Numbered from the stretch's first letter, positions 8,986 through 18,251 are shown. The stretch: DNA of 37,510 nucleotides from Pontimonas sp. (GCA_030728325.1 JANQZT010000010.1:9415-46924), one strand, 5' to 3'. Numbers and translations: made by a program. Notes: a model not told the origin generated them from the letters alone.

Positions 8986-10523
8986 GATGTCTTGCCCCAC
9001 CCTGCATCCTGGAGAGCCTGTCGAGCTTGTTCGCGCGCCGAGTAGGGAATTTTGACCCCTCCGATATCGCGATAATCCTGAGAGCCCGGTCCGCTCCACA
9101 GGATCGTGTCGCCCTCCTGGGCGAGAGACACGGCGAAACGGATGGCCTCACTGGGGTCGGGGATTTCGTGCACTGGAACCCCGTGGATAGCGCGCGCGCC
9201 CTCGAGGAGTCCCTCGCGAATCACGGTCGGATCCTCCCGACGGGGGTCATCATCGGTAATGATCACAACATCGGCATGTTCAGCTGCGGTGCGACCCATG
9301 ATGGGACGCTTCGTCGCGTCTCGGTTCCCAGAGGTTCCACAGACCATGATGAGCGAGCCAGAGGTTGATGTCCTCAGAGCCGAGAGAGTCTGCTCGTACG
9401 CATCCGCACTTCGTCCGGCGTCCACATAGACCTGAGGTCCTCGTAAGCCTGACACCCGCTCCATTCGCCCCGGGATAAAGACTGGAATTCCTTTTGTTCC
9501 AGGGCCGAGCACTGCCAGCTCCTCCCACGTGACACCAGAGCGAATAACCATCACCGTCGCCAGGGCAGCATTAGCAACCATGTGGTCTCCTGTCAGGGGG
9601 ACCACAATCTCCCCCTTGGCCCCCTCTGGGGATTCCAGGACGAAGGTTGTCGACTCGCCCTGAACATCCACGATGTCCCACGACCACTGGGCCGAAGCGC
9701 TCCCCCGGCGGCCGAGTGTGGTGCAGGGAATGGTCACCTTTGAGGCAAGCTTCTGACCCCATGTCGTGTCCACACACACCACTGCCTCTCGCGCTTTCTC
9801 AACCGTGAACAGCGCGGCCTTGGCCTCGAGATAGTTGTCCATCGTCTGAAAATCCTCGAGGTGGTCATGACTGAGGTTGGTGAAACCCGCAACATCACAC
9901 ACCACCTGGTCCATGCGATTCTTGTTCAGAGCTTGGGCGCTGATCTCGACCGCGATCGCGCTCACGCCTTCCTCCCTCGCACGCGCAATCATGGCGTGGG
10001 TGTCCGGCGCCTCCGGTGTGGTGAGCGTGCTCGGAAAATTCTCACCGTTTACTTGACGAAGTGCCGTCGTGGATAAGGCCGTGCGCGCCCCCAGACCCCG
10101 CATGATCGCTTCGAGCAGGAACGCGGTCGACGTCTTTCCATTCGTGCCCGTCACGCCCAAAATGGTGGGCACGGAGTCAGGGTGTGTTCCATAGATTTCT
10201 GCCGACACCGCCCCCACAAGAGCCCGAGGATCCGGGGCCACGAGAATCGGCACCGAGGAATCTTCGAGCGCAGCCCAACCCTCTTCGTCGGTGAACACAG
10301 CGACTGCACCCGAGGCGAGGGCGTCGGGCCAAAATTCGCTCCCGTGACGATTCACACCCCGCACTGCCACAAAGAGGTCACCGGCCTGCACTGCAGAGGA
10401 CGCCAGCGCCACCCCTGTGACACTCACGTCCTGACCACGGTGCTGAAGTCCGAGTGCGAAGGCTAGAGAACTGAGAGTCTTTGGCGAGGTGGACAGGGGT
10501 CGCAGCGCTCGAGCTTTATGCAC
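8982..10523 (-). CDS. murE: MurE-type Mur ligase (UDP-MurNAc-tripeptide synthetase family)
   Basis: ILGVTGTNGKTSTAFLLEAI, TTPEAPDTHAM, FTNLSHDHLEDF, GNRDATKRPIMGR, TDDDPRREDP, C-terminal ILWSGPGSQDYRDIGGVKIPYSARE. Confidence 0.9.
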   Translation of the reverse strand: MHKARALRPLSTSPKTLSSLAFALGLQHRGQDVSVTGVALASSAVQAGDLFVAVRGVNRHGSEFWPDALASGAVAVFTDEEGWAALEDSSVPILVAPDPRALVGAVSAEIYGTHPDSVPTILGVTGTNGKTSTAFLLEAIMRGLGARTALSTTALRQVNGENFPSTLTTPEAPDTHAMIARAREEGVSAIAVEISAQALNKNRMDQVVCDVAGFTNLSHDHLEDFQTMDNYLEAKAALFTVEKAREAVVCVDTTWGQKLASKVTIPCTTLGRRGSASAQWSWDIVDVQGESTTFVLESPEGAKGEIVVPLTGDHMVANAALATVMVIRSGVTWEELAVLGPGTKGIPVFIPGRMERVSGLRGPQVYVDAGRSADAYEQTLSALRTSTSGSLIMVCGTSGNRDATKRPIMGRTAAEHADVVIITDDDPRREDPTVIREGLLEGARAIHGVPVHEIPDPSEAIRFAVSLAQEGDTILWSGPGSQDYRDIGGVKIPYSAREQARQALQDAGWGKTS

Positions 10524-10557
10524 GACTACACCCCTCCTTGGGGCTCCGTCCCCCCGG

Positions 10558-12300
10558 CTACCAGGTTAGCGGGGGAAGGATGGCTGGCTCGCTAGATGGG
10601 GCAACACGGTAGTGCTTGAGGACGTGGGAGAGGATCTCGTGGAATGCGGGTGCTGCGGCGGTCGAAACTCGAGACGTCTGGGGCTTATAAAAGCTGACCA
10701 ACACCACATATTCGGGATCTTCTGCAGGCGCCATCCCTGCGAGCGAAATCACACGGTCATCGCCATATCCACTGGACGTGGCAATTTCTGCGGTACCAGT
10801 CTTTGCCGCAACTCGGTATCCAGGAATTTCTAGAGTGTTGCGAAGCGGTCCCTGCGACACGATGGTCTCCATCATTCGCACGGTCTGTTGAGCGGCGCTT
10901 GCCGAGACAACCTGGACAGGTTCCGCAACAGGCTCGGGAACGAACTCCCCCTCATTGGTCATACACCCGTCGACCAGTCGCAGTGGGACTCTTACCCCGT
11001 CATTGGCGAGCGTTTGATAGGACGACGCCATCTGCGCTGCCGTGACTGATATTCCCTGTCCGAAGAATTGGTTGTATCGGGTCACCACGTCAACTTGGTC
11101 AACCGGCAAGACCTGACCAGAGGACTCTCCCAAGAAATCGATGCCGGTGACTTCACCGAACCCAAATTCGCGAAGATAGTTGGTGGCTTCCGCTTTTGGC
11201 ATACGGTCGGCGAGGACCGAAATTCCGGTGTTGGAGGAGGTGTGGAGCACTCCAGCCGTGGTGAGCTGACGATCATCAGCGACCAGGAAGTTCTTGATGA
11301 AGCGACCGGGGTAGACCTCATAAAACCCGGGGGCAACAATCTTGTCCTCTGAGTAGGTGTACCCACCATCAATGAGCATCGCGATTCCGACGGATTTCAT
11401 GATGGAGCCCGGCTCATAGGGTGAGCTGAAGGAACGCGCACCCATGAACTCCACCGGAGACTCTGAAAAGTCATTCGGGTCAAAAGTGGGCCAGTCAGCA
11501 GCCGCGAGAACGTGCCCATCATCCACCCGGACCACCATGGCCGATCCGTATTGGGCGCCCAGCCTGCTGCCGTGTTCTGCCAGCGTTTGGAGGACATACC
11601 ACTGGAGGTCACTGTCAATAGTGAGCTTCACGTCACCACCGTGAATGGGTTCCTCCACGAGTTGAGTGGTGCCGGGGAGTCGAATACCATCGGCGCCCTT
11701 TTGGTACGTCGCAGTCCCGTTGATGGCACGCAAGCACGGGTCATATTTGCGCTCAACGCCAGCGAGGGGTTCGTCCCTTCCGAGCATGCCTGTGAGGTTC
11801 GCCGTGACGGGGCCAAACGGGTAGGTGCGCTCGCGCACCAAATCCATTTGAAGCCAAGGATTGCGCAGTTCTCGCAGAACTTGTCGGTCCTCTGGGCTCA
11901 CGCCCTTCACCAGGTAGGTAAAGTGCGCCTCGGGGTCGCTGTTCACTGCGTAGAGCAACTCATCCGCGTTCGCCCCTGTAATTAGCGCAATCTCCGCCAT
12001 TGCTGCCATGACTGTGACGGTCTCACCGTCACGACGGAAGTCCCCCACCTTGCGAGGGTCTGCGCTGACGTCATATCGGTCGACATCCGTGGCCAAATCA
12101 TTTCCAAAACTGTCGACGATCGACCCGCGCGAGGCCCAGATAACCTCACTGGTCGTGCGAATCTCCGCAGACTGCTCTTGAAGCTCCGCGGCGCGCACCA
12201 CTTGAACATCAACGAGTCGGGACACCAACAATCCCGCCATGAGGAAGACAACAAGAAGCGCAATGCCCATGCGGCGACTGGAAATGCGCTGATGTGCCAT
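10558..12300 (-). CDS. ftsI: Class B penicillin-binding protein FtsI/PBP3
   Basis: N-terminal TM, SPYEPGSIMKSV (SxxK), SSNTGIS (SxN), AAKTGTAE (KTG). Confidence 0.94.
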   Translation of the reverse strand: MAHQRISSRRMGIALLVVFLMAGLLVSRLVDVQVVRAAELQEQSAEIRTTSEVIWASRGSIVDSFGNDLATDVDRYDVSADPRKVGDFRRDGETVTVMAAMAEIALITGANADELLYAVNSDPEAHFTYLVKGVSPEDRQVLRELRNPWLQMDLVRERTYPFGPVTANLTGMLGRDEPLAGVERKYDPCLRAINGTATYQKGADGIRLPGTTQLVEEPIHGGDVKLTIDSDLQWYVLQTLAEHGSRLGAQYGSAMVVRVDDGHVLAAADWPTFDPNDFSESPVEFMGARSFSSPYEPGSIMKSVGIAMLIDGGYTYSEDKIVAPGFYEVYPGRFIKNFLVADDRQLTTAGVLHTSSNTGISVLADRMPKAEATNYLREFGFGEVTGIDFLGESSGQVLPVDQVDVVTRYNQFFGQGISVTAAQMASSYQTLANDGVRVPLRLVDGCMTNEGEFVPEPVAEPVQVVSASAAQQTVRMMETIVSQGPLRNTLEIPGYRVAAKTGTAEIATSSGYGDDRVISLAGMAPAEDPEYVVLVSFYKPQTSRVSTAAAPAFHEILSHVLKHYRVAPSSEPAILPPLTW

Positions 12301-12310
12301 CGTGTTCCGT

Positions 12311-12952
12311 CTAGCGCGTCACCGGAGAGGGAATAGAACCACCAAACCGGGGCGCAGGCGCCTCTGCTACCGCCACCGTCGAAGCCGTGGGCTCAGCAGT
12401 CTGGGGAGCGCCAAGGTCAGCGGTCGGGGGTGCCAAGACATCGGTCGCGTCGGCTTCGAGTGCTGTCGCCGTGGAAATTGTGAGGAACACATCCTCCACA
12501 ATCTCGGGCGCGACAACCGATTCGGTCCCTGCTGTCACCGCAAAAATTTGACCGCTCGCCGTTGCTTCCGCAGGAATCGCCTCTCCCACGACGGCGCCAT
12601 CAGAGACTCTGATGTAGGCGGGGTTGTTGTCCGGCACCATGCCCATGGAACCTGCCAAGGTGGCGAGGGTGTCAGGGGCAACCAGGGCGCTAATTTCCTC
12701 GCCCACAATCTGTTGCTGCTGCTGACTGCCTCGAAGGTCAGTTTTCAGTGAGGCGATTTCATAAGCGCCACCTGACACCGCAATGGAGAGCAAGAGTTGT
12801 CCACCTAAAATCGCAAAAATACCGGCCAGCAGCACCACGATATAGCGGAGCTTGGGAACAGCGTCCGCCTTCGTCTTCTGGCGTGTCGAGGACACTGCGC
12901 GGGGCTTCATTGCCCGAGGCGCGCTTCCGACACTGGGAGCTAGAGCAGTCAT
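12311..12952 (-). CDS. FtsL-like septum formation protein with long Ala/Pro/Thr-rich tail
   Basis: Single TM (YIVVLLAGIFAILGGQLLLSIAV) followed by a short coiled segment; position between rsmH and ftsI; ATGA overlap with rsmH. Confidence 0.75.
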   Translation of the reverse strand: MTALAPSVGSAPRAMKPRAVSSTRQKTKADAVPKLRYIVVLLAGIFAILGGQLLLSIAVSGGAYEIASLKTDLRGSQQQQQIVGEEISALVAPDTLATLAGSMGMVPDNNPAYIRVSDGAVVGEAIPAEATASGQIFAVTAGTESVVAPEIVEDVFLTISTATALEADATDVLAPPTADLGAPQTAEPTASTVAVAEAPAPRFGGSIPSPVTR

Positions 12953-13908
12953 CGAGATACCTCTTTCACTTTCTCCCCTGCCCGCAAACGGACAGAGGCA
13001 CTTCGGGGGTTGGAGGCAATTTCCTCGGCGCTTGCCACCTCGGCGCCACGCGTAATCTCACGAAAACTTGGAAGGTGTTCAGGGAGCTCTCGAGGCAGAC
13101 CAGCGGGAGCGCTCGATACGGAGAGCTTCCGAAGCTCCCTCTTCACCAGGCGGTCCTCGCCCGAGTGGTAGGACATGATGGCTACCCGTCCCCCGATGGC
13201 GACGCGATCGAAAGCAACGGGCAGCGCTCTGGCCAACGAATCAAGCTCCTGGTTTACCGCCATCCGAAGCGCTTGAAAGACCCTCTTTGCCGGGTGGCCT
13301 TTGTCTTTCAGGGCGTAAGGCGTCGCTTCTTGAAGCACATCGACGAGATCACCGGTCCGGACAATTGGTGCCTGCAAGCGACGCTCAACAATCGCTCGCG
13401 CGTAACGCTTGGCCAGCTTCTCGTCGCCCATGCGGAAGAAGAGATCGGCCAGGTCAGCCTCCGTGAAGGACTGCAGGATGTCGGCGGCGCTGACATCATC
13501 CTGAGGATTCATCCTCATGTCCAGCGGTGCGTCGTGCGAGTACGAGAACCCGCGTTCGGGCTTGTCCAGATGCAGGGACGAAACACCTAAGTCGAACAAG
13601 ATGGCACCCGGTGCCTGGTCAGGAACGTGCTCATCCAGCGCGGTGTCCAGCTCGTCGTAGCGACAGAGGGAGAACATCACCCGATCGCCGAAAGGCGCAA
13701 GGCGCTCGCGAGCTTGAGCCAGAGCTTCCGGATCGCGGTCAATACCCAAAACCCTCAGCGCCGGAAGTGAGGCCAGGAACATTTCGGTGTGCCCACCGAG
13801 CCCGAGGGTGGCGTCTACCAGAATGGGCGATTCCCCGTGGAGTGCTGGGGAGAGCAGTTCGAGAGCCCTTGGCGCAAGGACGGGTATGTGTGAGTAGGTA
13901 GCGATCAT
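12949..13908 (-). CDS. rsmH: 16S rRNA (cytosine1402-N4)-methyltransferase RsmH (MraW)
   Basis: HIPVLAPRALELL, VDATLGLGGHTEMFL, LFDLGVSSLHLDKPERGFSY, DAPLDMRM. Confidence 0.97.
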   Translation of the reverse strand: MIATYSHIPVLAPRALELLSPALHGESPILVDATLGLGGHTEMFLASLPALRVLGIDRDPEALAQARERLAPFGDRVMFSLCRYDELDTALDEHVPDQAPGAILFDLGVSSLHLDKPERGFSYSHDAPLDMRMNPQDDVSAADILQSFTEADLADLFFRMGDEKLAKRYARAIVERRLQAPIVRTGDLVDVLQEATPYALKDKGHPAKRVFQALRMAVNQELDSLARALPVAFDRVAIGGRVAIMSYHSGEDRLVKRELRKLSVSSAPAGLPRELPEHLPSFREITRGAEVASAEEIASNPRSASVRLRAGEKVKEVSR

Positions 13909-14007
13909 GATTTACCCGGTCTCCCTGGAGTCAGATTCCCTTCCGTGTGATGACCTGGGACCGGGGAAGGTGACACAGGGCTCACGGAGGGGAGTCAGAC
14001 TTCAGGG

Positions 14008-14439
14008 CTACAAAAGCCCAGGAATCACCTCCTCTTCGGTGTCAGAGAAGGCTTGCTCGCGTTCTTCGTAGTACTGATCCCATGCGGTGGAAGACCAAAT
14101 CTCAGCTCTGTTGCCGGCGCCAATCACTGTCAGTTCGCGCTCAAGCCCTGCGTAGTCGCGCAGCGCCGGAGGAATCGTGACCCGGTTTTGCTTATCGGGG
14201 ATTTCGGAGGAGGCGCCTGACAGAAACAGACGCAGAAAGTCTCGACTGGCCTTCGAGGTCAGGGGTGCCTCTCGAAGCCGCTCAACGTGGGCATCGAAGT
14301 CTTTAGAGGTGAAGACGTAAATACATCTCTCTTGACCGCGGGTAAGAACCAGACCATTCGCGAGCTCGTCGCGAAATCTTGCGGGGAGAATCACTCGGCC
14401 TTTGTCGTCGAGCTTGGGGGCGTGCGTACCCAAGAACAT
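14008..14439 (-). CDS. mraZ: MraZ transcriptional regulator
   Basis: [26 protein letters not shown] and second [18 protein letters not shown] repeat; head of dcw cluster; SD AAAGGGGGG. Confidence 0.96.
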   Translation of the reverse strand: MFLGTHAPKLDDKGRVILPARFRDELANGLVLTRGQERCIYVFTSKDFDAHVERLREAPLTSKASRDFLRLFLSGASSEIPDKQNRVTIPPALRDYAGLERELTVIGAGNRAEIWSSTAWDQYYEEREQAFSDTEEEVIPGLL

Positions 14440-14478
14440 GGTGCCCCCCTTTCTTGTCCGGCCACGAGAAGGTATTCA

Positions 14479-14515
14479 CCACTTTACTCCACTTTGCTCC
14501 AAATTCAACCACTTT
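14479..14515 (-). promoter_or_regulatory. MraZ box: four direct repeats of AAAGTGG-like heptamer at exact 10-bp period
   Basis: Minus strand reads AAAGTGGttg AATTTGGagc AAAGTGGagt AAAGTGGtga; plus-strand CCACTTT at 14479, 14489, 14509 and CCAAATT at 14499. Confidence 0.8.
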
Positions 14516-14588
14516 TAGCTTTTTTCTTCCCCGCGATTTGTGGATCAGCTCCACCGGTAGAAACCAAGCAAATACTGGGCGCACGCGA

Positions 14589-14615
14589 AAAAACCGGCCC
14601 AGAGGGCCGGTTTTT
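14589..14615. terminator. Bidirectional intrinsic terminator
   Basis: AAAAACCGGCCC-AGA-GGGCCGGTTTTT, perfect 12-bp stem with A-tract/T-tract; lies between the DUF3040 gene and mraZ. Confidence 0.88.
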
Positions 14616-14653
14616 CGATTCCTAACGAAAGTGGGCTAGCGCTCCACTAAGGG

Positions 14654-15034
14654 CTAGAGGCCTTCTCCGCGCTCCCTGCGCTCCCACCGATCATTGAGTC
14701 GATCCATGAAGGACGACGAACCCGCAGGGCTCTTCGCCCGAGGTGCTGAGGGCGGAGTCGATCCGCCATCAGAAGAGGCGCCCGGAAACGCCACCGCCAC
14801 CATGACGCCGCCGAAGAGAACACCGAAGCCCACAATCCCCACCAGCGTGATGTCGAGAGACACCCCCACCACCATGGTGACAATACCGACTAGGCCCATC
14901 AGGACGCCTACCGCAATGGCAGTGTAATTCGGCGCCCTCCGGAAGTCCGAGGTGCTCATCACGTCGGCTTCGTTCTTGTAGAGGTTGCGCTCCATTTCTT
15001 CGAGCAGACGCTGCTCGTGCTCAGAAAGTGGCAT
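14654..15034 (-). CDS. DUF3040 family two-TM membrane protein
   Basis: MPLSEHEQRLLEEMERNLYKNE signature; two TM segments; SD GGGGAGGA. Confidence 0.88.
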   Translation of the reverse strand: MPLSEHEQRLLEEMERNLYKNEADVMSTSDFRRAPNYTAIAVGVLMGLVGIVTMVVGVSLDITLVGIVGFGVLFGGVMVAVAFPGASSDGGSTPPSAPRAKSPAGSSSFMDRLNDRWERRERGEGL

Positions 15035-15093
15035 GGTGTCCTCCCCACGGGTGTGGCTGATTTTCTACAGAGTGTACGCAGATTTCCTGAGGA

Positions 15094-15106
15094 TAGGCTA
15101 GGTGCG
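15094..15106 (+). promoter_or_regulatory. -10 element adjacent to the polyprenyl synthase GTG start (candidate leaderless mRNA)
   Basis: TAGGCT at 15094-15099, GTG at 15106, no SD in the gap. Confidence 0.45.
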
Positions 15107-16221
15107 TGTCAGCGCAGATGAAACTTGTCGATGTAGTCGACGCCCGCATCACGTCCTTCCTCGAAGCCCGTTCAGAGGAGATGTCTCACATCTCCCCCGA
15201 CCTCGAGCACATCCTGGCGTATGCCAACAGCATGCTTCGCAGCGGAAAGCGCTTCCGCGCTCGCTTCTGCTACTGGGGCTGGAGGGCAATCGATCAGGAA
15301 GTTGAGGGTGACCCTTTCGGGGGTGTCGAGACACTGGAGGACGCATCGCCGGTCATTGCCCTCGCTACCTCGTTGGAGGTTTTTCACGCAGCGGCACTCG
15401 TCCATGACGACATCATGGACAATTCCGACACCCGTCGCGGACTCCCGGCAGCTCACAAAGCATTTGAGCGAGTTCACCGCGACCGCTCCTATTCCGGATC
15501 CACAGAGCACTTCGGCACTTCGACAGCTCTCTTGCTGGGCGACCTCCTGTTGGCGTGGAGTGACGACCTCCTGACTCATGCACTCTCCACGGTGCGCCCC
15601 GAGATTGTGGCGGCGACCCGTTCTCAGTTCTCGACCATGCGTCAGGAAGTAACACTGGGCCAGTACCTTGACATCCACGAGGAAGCAGCGTGGCATCATC
15701 ACGGTGAGAGCGAACGGCTGGAGAGAGCGCTCAGAGTCGTGACCTATAAGTCAGCGAAGTACAGCATGGAAGCACCCCTCCTGATTGGCGCTTCGCTCGC
15801 CGGTGCCACAGCCCAACAGTTGGAAGATCTCTCCTCCTTCGGCCTACCTCTGGGAATCGCCTTTCAGCTCCGAGACGATGTGTTAGGTGTCTTCGGTGAC
15901 TCGGAAGTAACCGGGAAACCTTCAGGCGACGACCTGCGGGAGGGCAAGCGCACCGTCCTCATCGCCCGAGCAGAAGCTTCCATGCCCGAAAGCGCGAAGC
16001 GTGTTTTCAACGAACTCTTGGGAGACCGAACCCTGGACCCAGATCAGATCGACGTCATGCAGTCCACGCTCAGAGATACGGGTGCATTGGATGAAGTGGA
16101 AGAGATGATTCAGCATTACGCCGATACCGCCATGGCGGCACTCGAGAGCGCGCACATCACGGAAGGGGCTCGGGCCGAGCTCCGCCGCCTGGCAGATGCG
16201 GTCACGAGGCGAAACTCCTAG
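15106..16221 (+). CDS. Polyprenyl (geranylgeranyl-type) diphosphate synthase
   Basis: VHDDIMDNSDTRRG (first Asp-rich motif), FQLRDDVLGVFGD (second), GDDLREGKRT. Confidence 0.93.
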   Translation: MSAQMKLVDVVDARITSFLEARSEEMSHISPDLEHILAYANSMLRSGKRFRARFCYWGWRAIDQEVEGDPFGGVETLEDASPVIALATSLEVFHAAALVHDDIMDNSDTRRGLPAAHKAFERVHRDRSYSGSTEHFGTSTALLLGDLLLAWSDDLLTHALSTVRPEIVAATRSQFSTMRQEVTLGQYLDIHEEAAWHHHGESERLERALRVVTYKSAKYSMEAPLLIGASLAGATAQQLEDLSSFGLPLGIAFQLRDDVLGVFGDSEVTGKPSGDDLREGKRTVLIARAEASMPESAKRVFNELLGDRTLDPDQIDVMQSTLRDTGALDEVEEMIQHYADTAMAALESAHITEGARAELRRLADAVTRRNS

Positions 16222-16559
16222 AGGGCGAGGGTTTGCGCGAGTCTTCGAACTTCCGTCTTGCGCCCGTTCCTGATGGCATCGATGGGGCTGGTTCCCAAAA
16301 CATCATGAGGTTCGATCAACCACTGGAGCGCGCTCTCAGGAGAGAAACCTCCATCAATGAGCACGAGAGCAGTGCCCTTGAGGTCTGCGACAGGGGAACC
16401 CTCATCCAGAAAGATGTCAGGAATCCGAAAAACCCCCTCTTCTTTTCGCCCCAGTAGCGCTCGGTCTTCGACCAAGCGATGCACTTTGCCGGGGGTGAGC
16501 GACAATCGGTCGCATACGTCAGGGACACTGAGCCAGGTGATGGCAGAGGGGCTTGTCAC
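16218..16559 (-). CDS. Rv2175c-like wHTH DNA-binding protein
   Basis: WLSVPDVCDRLSLTPGKVHRLVEDRALLGRKEEGVFRIPDIFLDEG...LKGTALVLIDGGFSPESALQWL. Confidence 0.85.
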   Translation of the reverse strand: MTSPSAITWLSVPDVCDRLSLTPGKVHRLVEDRALLGRKEEGVFRIPDIFLDEGSPVADLKGTALVLIDGGFSPESALQWLIEPHDVLGTSPIDAIRNGRKTEVRRLAQTLAL

Positions 16560-16646
16560 GTTGATAAGGGTCCCACGTTCTGCTCCTCGAGCGCCAGTGG
16601 GGACGCAGGGGGTTTCCAGCCCTCATGTTTCCAACAAGTTAACTGC

Positions 16647-16662
16647 TGTAACATCTGTCACA
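16647..16662 (+). promoter_or_regulatory. CRP/GlxR-like operator
   Basis: TGTAACATCTGTCACA = TGTaA-N6-TCACA, 9 of 10 half-site bases match TGTGA-N6-TCACA; sits in the divergent intergenic region. Confidence 0.5.
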
Positions 16663-16685
16663 GTGATTGACGCAGGTATCATCCT

Positions 16686-18239
16686 GTGACACCGTTGTTG
16701 CACGGAGCGTCGCTACGCCCGTCAGCGCTGTGCCACGAAACGATGGAAGACATGACACACCAGGACTCCCACGCTCAGACCACTGAGGCATTCGAGGAAT
16801 CTCTCGAGCACTCAGTTTTTCGGGGTCTTTCTCCACGGCTCGAGACTTTTCAGGAATGCGAGAGTGCCTCCGGCGCTGTGTCTCGAGGTCTCATGGGCGC
16901 GCTCCCCTTCGTGATGTCGGGAACACTCGCAACGAGCGCAATTGTTACACCTGGCCTCGTTCAACACTCCGCCCAGCCTGCGGAGCCAGGTGCCAGCGCT
17001 GATCACGCCAATGATCAGCGTCCAGGATTTGGTGAGCGACTCTCTGGAGCTTTTCTTCCCGTGGCCCATTCTGTTCTCTCGACTGTTCGACCCGACCTCC
17101 CCGCGACCTACGTGGTGCAAGGAGGCGACACTATTTCCTCTATTGCCGACAGCTTTGGAATCCCGACACCCGCCGTCTTGACCCTCAATGCGTTGAGTTG
17201 GAACGCTGTCCTTCACCCGGGACAGGTACTCAAGCTGAGTGCAGAGCCCACGAAAAAGGCAGCAGCGTCACCTGCTCGAGTGGCAGGCAATGCTTACCTT
17301 GTCCAATCTGGCGAAACAATGAGCACCATTGCCGATCGTTTGGGGATATCAACAACCGCCCTCACTCAGGCCAATAATTTGACGGAAGATTCCACCATTT
17401 ATGCGGGTCAAATGATCCGCATCCCAGGCTCCACCGCTCCCGTCGTGGAGCGTGACGCTGAGCTCGTCATGCCGGCCCTAGCATCCGCCCCGACCATCAT
17501 CCCCGCCTCCGTTGAATCCACTGACCAGGTGATGTCCAGCAATGACGAGAGCGAAGATCAAGAGCAAACCTCGAGTGATTCCCCCGAGGTTTTTGATGCT
17601 GCCGATATCGAGCTAGCCGAAAAGCCCGCTCTGATTACCGTCAAGGTACCCACTCCTCAAGCCCCCGTTGCGGCAAAGAAGGTCACGCCCGTTGCCACTC
17701 CTGTCGTGAAGAAGGAGACGCCTGCGCCGAGCCCGGCACCGGTAACCCCTGCGGAATCTGAGCCTGAAGAGAGCGAAGAAGAGGCGGAGCCCACATCTAC
17801 TATCGGGCAACCTGTGACCGGCAGCGTGACGCCACTCAACGATGAAAGACGGACCAACGCGCAAATCATTGTCAATGTTGGGCGGGAGATGGGAATCTCC
17901 GACTACGGAATTGTGATTGCGCTCGCCACCGCCATGCAGGAATCCTCGTTACGCAACATCAACTGGGGAGATCGCGACTCTGTGGGTCTCTACCAGCAAC
18001 GTCCCTCCTCCGGTTGGGGAACTGTCGAGCAAATCATGGACCCGGCATACGCAACGCGCCTGTTCTTTGGTGGCCCCAACAACCCCAATAAAGGTAAGAC
18101 GCGAGGATTGCTGGACATCTCAGGGTGGGAGTCCATGGCCTTGACAGTTGCTGCCCAACGAGTTCAGATTTCTGCCTACCCCGATGCTTACGCAAAGTGG
18201 GAGCCCAGTGCGTGGGCTTGGCTTTATGAATTGACCTAG
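16686..18239 (+). CDS. LysM-repeat cell-wall protein with C-terminal lysozyme-like domain
   Basis: Two LysM segments (YVVQGGDTISSIADSFGI..., YLVQSGETMSTIADRLGI...), C-terminal NAQIIVNVGREMGISDYGIVIALATAMQESSLRN...GLYQQRPSSGWGT. Start uncertain: GTG 16686 or ATG 16743/16752. Confidence 0.85.
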   Translation: MTPLLHGASLRPSALCHETMEDMTHQDSHAQTTEAFEESLEHSVFRGLSPRLETFQECESASGAVSRGLMGALPFVMSGTLATSAIVTPGLVQHSAQPAEPGASADHANDQRPGFGERLSGAFLPVAHSVLSTVRPDLPATYVVQGGDTISSIADSFGIPTPAVLTLNALSWNAVLHPGQVLKLSAEPTKKAAASPARVAGNAYLVQSGETMSTIADRLGISTTALTQANNLTEDSTIYAGQMIRIPGSTAPVVERDAELVMPALASAPTIIPASVESTDQVMSSNDESEDQEQTSSDSPEVFDAADIELAEKPALITVKVPTPQAPVAAKKVTPVATPVVKKETPAPSPAPVTPAESEPEESEEEAEPTSTIGQPVTGSVTPLNDERRTNAQIIVNVGREMGISDYGIVIALATAMQESSLRNINWGDRDSVGLYQQRPSSGWGTVEQIMDPAYATRLFFGGPNNPNKGKTRGLLDISGWESMALTVAAQRVQISAYPDAYAKWEPSAWAWLYELT

Positions 18240-18251
18240 TGGAGTGGCAAC

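Noticed and set aside
12711-12724. Short CTG/TGC-type triplet repeat
   Set aside because: Encodes a QQQQ run in the FtsL-like protein; too short to be a meaningful repeat.
15172-15702. 176-aa minus-strand ORF opposite the polyprenyl synthase
   Set aside because: Antisense to conserved catalytic motifs; no homology signal by eye.
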